Origin: Nocardioides sp. IC4_145
GTDB taxonomy: Bacteria; Actinomycetota; Actinomycetes; Propionibacteriales; Nocardioidaceae
Direction of reading: 5' to 3'
DNA: 64,000 nucleotides
Assembly (NCBI RefSeq): GCF_011250565.1
Contig: NZ_JAANMS010000005.1
Span: 1-64,000, forward strand
Shown piece after piece: positions 61,374-64,000 of this stretch (its first letter is position 1; every line of letters begins with the position of its first letter). Position numbers and translations under genes: made by a program. The notes under the pieces were generated by a model. It did no database searches. It was not told the DNA's origin and saw only the letters and a list, made by a program, of their open reading frames with translations.

Positions 61374-62408
61374 TCAACCCGACTGCACGTTCGCGGCGCT
61401 CGTCCTGACCAGGGCGAGCGCCGCGCGTGCGTACGCCGCGTCCGCGCCGGCCAGCCCGCAGGCCGGGGCGACCACCAGGCCCGGCACCTCGGCCGGGTCG
61501 AGGCCGAGCATGTCGAGCCAGCGCAGCACCCGCTCGGTGACCTGCGCGTCGCTCGGGACCGCGGCCGGGCGGGTGCCGGGGACCACGCCGAGCGCGACGG
61601 ACTCCCCCGCCTCGAGCGCCTCGGCGAGCACGTCGTGGTCGGCCGCGTCGAGCACGCCCAGGTCGACCGACAGCCCACGCGCACCGGCGCCGCGCACCAG
61701 GCCCCACGGCGTACCCGGCGCGCAGGCGTGCACCCACGGCTCCGCCCCGGCCTCGGTGACCGCGGCCAGGACCCACTCGAGCGCCTGCGAGGCCTCCGGC
61801 AGGTCGACCGAGCGGTGGCGGGAGAAGCCCGACGCGGTCGGCACGGAGCCGGACAGCACGGCGGCCAGCGCCGGCTCGTCGACCTGCACGACCAGTCGAT
61901 CGAGCGACGGCAGCCGGCGGCGCACGTCGGCGACGTGGGCGCCCACGCCCTCGGCCAGTGCCTGCGCCAGCTCGCGGCGGGCGCCATGGTCGGCGAGCAC
62001 CTTGTCGCCGCGGGGGCGCTCGACGGTCGCCGCGAGCGTCCAGGGGCCGGCGACCTGGACCTTGAACGTGCCGCCCGTCGCCGGCAGCACGTCCCCGGCC
62101 TGCTCCTCGAGGGTGTCGAGGTCCTGCGCGAGCAGGCTGCGCGTCCGGCGGTGGTCGACGCCCGGCGAGCCGGAGGAACCGGTGAGTCGCCAGCCGGCCG
62201 GCTGGAGGTCCGCGTCGAGGCCGTCGAGCACGGCCAGCCCGCGGCCGGTCATCGTGGCGGTGGCGCCGCGGCCGGGCACCTCGGGGAGGTACGGCAGGCC
62301 GGGGTCCTCCCCCAGCTCGCCGAGCACCACGCGGACGGCCTCGTCGAAGGCGTGCTGGTCCTCACCCGGGTGCGAGCCGACGCCGGTGGCCGTGGTCGTG
62401 GCACTCAT
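61374..62408 (-). CDS. Cobalamin-independent methionine synthase-like protein
   Basis: The 344-residue protein corresponds to the C-terminal catalytic half of MetE (Meth_synt_2). It has [51 protein letters not shown], and zinc-ligand candidates in [11 protein letters not shown] (His, Cys) and [10 protein letters not shown] (Cys). The N-terminal half of full MetE is absent, as in other stand-alone members. Whether it makes methionine or handles another methyl donor is unknown. ATG 62408 overlaps the mnmA stop (ATGA). Confidence 0.85.
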   Translation of the reverse strand: MSATTTATGVGSHPGEDQHAFDEAVRVVLGELGEDPGLPYLPEVPGRGATATMTGRGLAVLDGLDADLQPAGWRLTGSSGSPGVDHRRTRSLLAQDLDTLEEQAGDVLPATGGTFKVQVAGPWTLAATVERPRGDKVLADHGARRELAQALAEGVGAHVADVRRRLPSLDRLVVQVDEPALAAVLSGSVPTASGFSRHRSVDLPEASQALEWVLAAVTEAGAEPWVHACAPGTPWGLVRGAGARGLSVDLGVLDAADHDVLAEALEAGESVALGVVPGTRPAAVPSDAQVTERVLRWLDMLGLDPAEVPGLVVAPACGLAGADAAYARAALALVRTSAANVQSG

Positions 62409-63523
62409 GCGGGGACCCGCTCGGTGGCGGCGATGGTGGCCGAGCCGACGACCCGCGTGCCGTCGTAGACGACGACGGCCTGGCCGGGGGCGATGCCGTA
62501 CGCCGGGTCGAGCAGCTCGACCTCCACCTGGGTGTCGGGGCCGTCGGGCGTGACGACGACGCGGGCGCGGTGCTCGTCGCCGTGGGCGCGCAGCTGGACG
62601 GTCACGCCCGGCCCCTCGAGGGTGCCGGGCACCGTGCCGCACCAGCGCGGGCGGATGCCGCGCAGGCCGGTCACGGCGAGCCGCTCGCGCGGGCCGACGC
62701 GGACGGTGCCTGCGACCGGCTCGATGTCGAGGACGAAGCGCGGCTTGCCGTCCGGTGCGGGCGTGCCGATCCGCAGCCCCTTGCGCTGGCCGATCGTGTA
62801 GCCGTAGGTCCCGCCGTGCTGTCCGAGCACCTCGCCGGTCGCGTCGTCGACGATGTCGCCGCCGTGGTTGGGGGCGCGGTCGCCGAGCTTCTCGCGCAGC
62901 CAGCCGGCGTTGTCGCCGTCGGCGACGAAGCAGATGTCGTGGCTGTCGGGCTTGTCCGCGACGAGCAGCCCACGGCGGGCCGCCTCCACGCGCACGAGCG
63001 CCTTGGGGGTGTCGCCGAGGGGGAAGAGCGAGTGCCGCAGCTGCTCCTGGTCGAGCACGCCGAGCACGTAGGACTGGTCCTTGCCGCCGTCGACCGCGCG
63101 GTGCATCTCGACCAGGCCGTCGGCGCCGGTGCGCAGCTGCGCGTAGTGCCCGGTCGCCACCGCGTCGAACCCGAGGGCGAGCGCCCGGTCGAGCACCGCG
63201 GCGAACTTGATCTTCTCGTTGCACCGCAGGCACGGGTTGGGCGTGCGCCCGGCGGCGTACTCGTCCATGAAGTCCTCGACCACGTCCTCGTGGAACCGGT
63301 CGCTCATGTCCCAGACGTAGAACGGGATGCCGATGACGTCGGCCGCGCGGCGCGCGTCGTTGCTGTCCTCGATCGTGCAGCAGCCGCGGGCGCCGGTGCG
63401 GTACGACGCGGGGTTGCGCGAGAGGGCCAGGTGCACGCCGGTGACCTCGTGACCGGCCTCGGCGGCCCGCGCGGCGGCGACGGCGGAGTCGACGCCGCCG
63501 GACATGGCGGCGAGAACCCTCAT
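62405..63523 (-). CDS. mnmA: tRNA 2-thiouridylase
   Basis: The 372-residue enzyme makes 2-thiouridine at the wobble position of Lys, Glu and Gln tRNAs. It has the PP-loop [17 protein letters not shown], the catalytic Cys region [14 protein letters not shown] (about C98/C101) and the second Cys in [12 protein letters not shown] (about C198), and [10 protein letters not shown] in the C-terminal part. It overlaps the cysteine desulfurase stop (ATGA), which fits sulfur being passed from that enzyme. Confidence 0.95.
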   Translation of the reverse strand: MRVLAAMSGGVDSAVAAARAAEAGHEVTGVHLALSRNPASYRTGARGCCTIEDSNDARRAADVIGIPFYVWDMSDRFHEDVVEDFMDEYAAGRTPNPCLRCNEKIKFAAVLDRALALGFDAVATGHYAQLRTGADGLVEMHRAVDGGKDQSYVLGVLDQEQLRHSLFPLGDTPKALVRVEAARRGLLVADKPDSHDICFVADGDNAGWLREKLGDRAPNHGGDIVDDATGEVLGQHGGTYGYTIGQRKGLRIGTPAPDGKPRFVLDIEPVAGTVRVGPRERLAVTGLRGIRPRWCGTVPGTLEGPGVTVQLRAHGDEHRARVVVTPDGPDTQVEVELLDPAYGIAPGQAVVVYDGTRVVGSATIAATERVPA

Positions 63524-64000
63524 GCGCGTGCGGCCCGCGCCCGCTCGACGACGGGCGCGATGGCCGCGACGACCGCGTCGACGTCCGCCGCGGTGCTGGT
63601 GTGGCCGAGCGAGAAGCGGAGCGAGTGGCGGGCGGACTCCTCGTCGCAGCCCATCGCCAGCAGCACGTGGCTGGCCTGCGGCACGCCCGCGGAGCAGGCC
63701 GAGCCGGTCGAGCACTCGATGCCGCGCGCGTCGAGCAGCATCAGCAGCGAGTCGCCCTCGCAGCCGGGGAAGCCGAGGTGGGCGTTGCCGGGGAGCCGGC
63801 CCGTCCCCGCGCCGTCGAGCGGGGATCCGTGCAGGTGGACGTCCGGCACCTCCTCGACGACGCGGCGGACCAGGTCGTCGCGGAGGGCGGAGACGCGAGC
63901 GGCGTGCTCGGCCTGGTTCTTGACCGCCAGCTCGACCGCGGCGGCGAAGCCCGCGATCGCCGGCACGTCGAGCGTGCCGCTGCGGATGTCGCGCTCCTGC
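63520..64000 (-). CDS. Cysteine desulfurase, C-terminal part (truncated by window edge)
   Basis: The frame enters from the right edge and gives about 160 residues of a NifS/IscS-type PLP enzyme: [20 protein letters not shown], the persulfide Cys loop [20 protein letters not shown] and the helix [20 protein letters not shown]. It releases sulfur from cysteine, here presumably for MnmA, whose gene overlaps the stop by 4 bp. The PLP Lys lies outside the window. Confidence 0.92.
   Translation of the reverse strand, partial: QERDIRSGTLDVPAIAGFAAAVELAVKNQAEHAARVSALRDDLVRRVVEEVPDVHLHGSPLDGAGTGRLPGNAHLGFPGCEGDSLLMLLDARGIECSTGSACSAGVPQASHVLLAMGCDEESARHSLRFSLGHTSTAADVDAVVAAIAPVVERARAARA

Noticed and set aside
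61374..62408. Full-length MetE regulated by B12
   Set aside because: Only the C-terminal half-type domain is present and no riboswitch precedes it; it is translationally coupled to mnmA.

Overview
The window is very high-GC, densely coded DNA from an actinobacterium, most likely a member of the Nocardioidaceae (Nocardioides-like). This is inferred from GTG starts in many genes, start codons that overlap the previous stop in ATGA/GTGA/TGATG patterns, leaderless-type promoters, IdeR-type iron boxes, a DUF222/HNH (13E12-type) gene, and the gatCAB - ligA - mnmA - cysteine desulfurase order near the right end. No rRNA, tRNA, phage, transposase or CRISPR array was seen.

Layout. 1-2.3 kb is an accessory patch: a frameshifted DUF222-HNH gene flanked by dispersed repeats and a six-copy 47-bp tandem array. 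2.3-6.5 kb holds an oxidoreductase, an aminoglycoside 2'-N-acetyltransferase translationally coupled to an amidase, and an FMN reductase divergent from a TetR regulator with an obvious operator. 6.5-8.2 kb is citramalate synthase with an Ile-codon leader peptide and attenuator. 8.3-9.9 kb is a Ser/Thr kinase. 10-14.3 kb is a siderophore-iron ABC importer with two IdeR boxes. 14.3-17.1 kb is ilvE, leuB, a 41-aa gene and a second leader peptide. 17.2-23.1 kb holds a methyltransferase, a divergent YczE/YczR pair, an ABC-F protein with a candidate upstream ORF, an MSMEG_6728-type protein and a DsbA-like protein. 23.1-26.9 kb is ilvBNC with a third leader peptide and terminator. 27-32 kb has two VOC proteins (one fused to a pterin dehydratase-like domain), a membrane protein and a NarL-type two-component system. 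32-36 kb is the operon ilvD - FUSC - S66 peptidase. 36-40.6 kb holds a BNR-repeat protein, an EamA exporter, a small leaderless gene, a hydrolase and a sorbosone/glucose dehydrogenase-like lipoprotein.

40.6-47 kb is the most interesting part: a cobalamin riboswitch followed by five overlapping genes for a secreted alpha/alpha-toroid protein, a membrane-anchored DUF4430-like protein, and the T, fused A-A and S parts of an ECF transporter. The first two resemble the two domains of vertebrate intrinsic factor/transcobalamin, here on separate proteins, so I read the operon as a B12-capture and import system. 47-50.7 kb has two paralogous secreted phospholipase D-like proteins around an RTX-type calcium-binding protein. 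50.9-64 kb is mainly housekeeping (gatCAB, ligA, mnmA, MetE-like, cysteine desulfurase) plus WrbA, a SigE-type sigma factor with its partner, and a TetR-MFS efflux pair with a 27-bp operator.

How the genes work together: cimA, ilvBNC, ilvD, ilvE and leuB supply most of the branched-chain amino-acid pathway from scattered loci, and three of those loci carry short leader peptides with Ile/Leu/Val codons, indicating a shared attenuation strategy. Iron import (IdeR) and B12 import (riboswitch) form two further nutrient-controlled modules.
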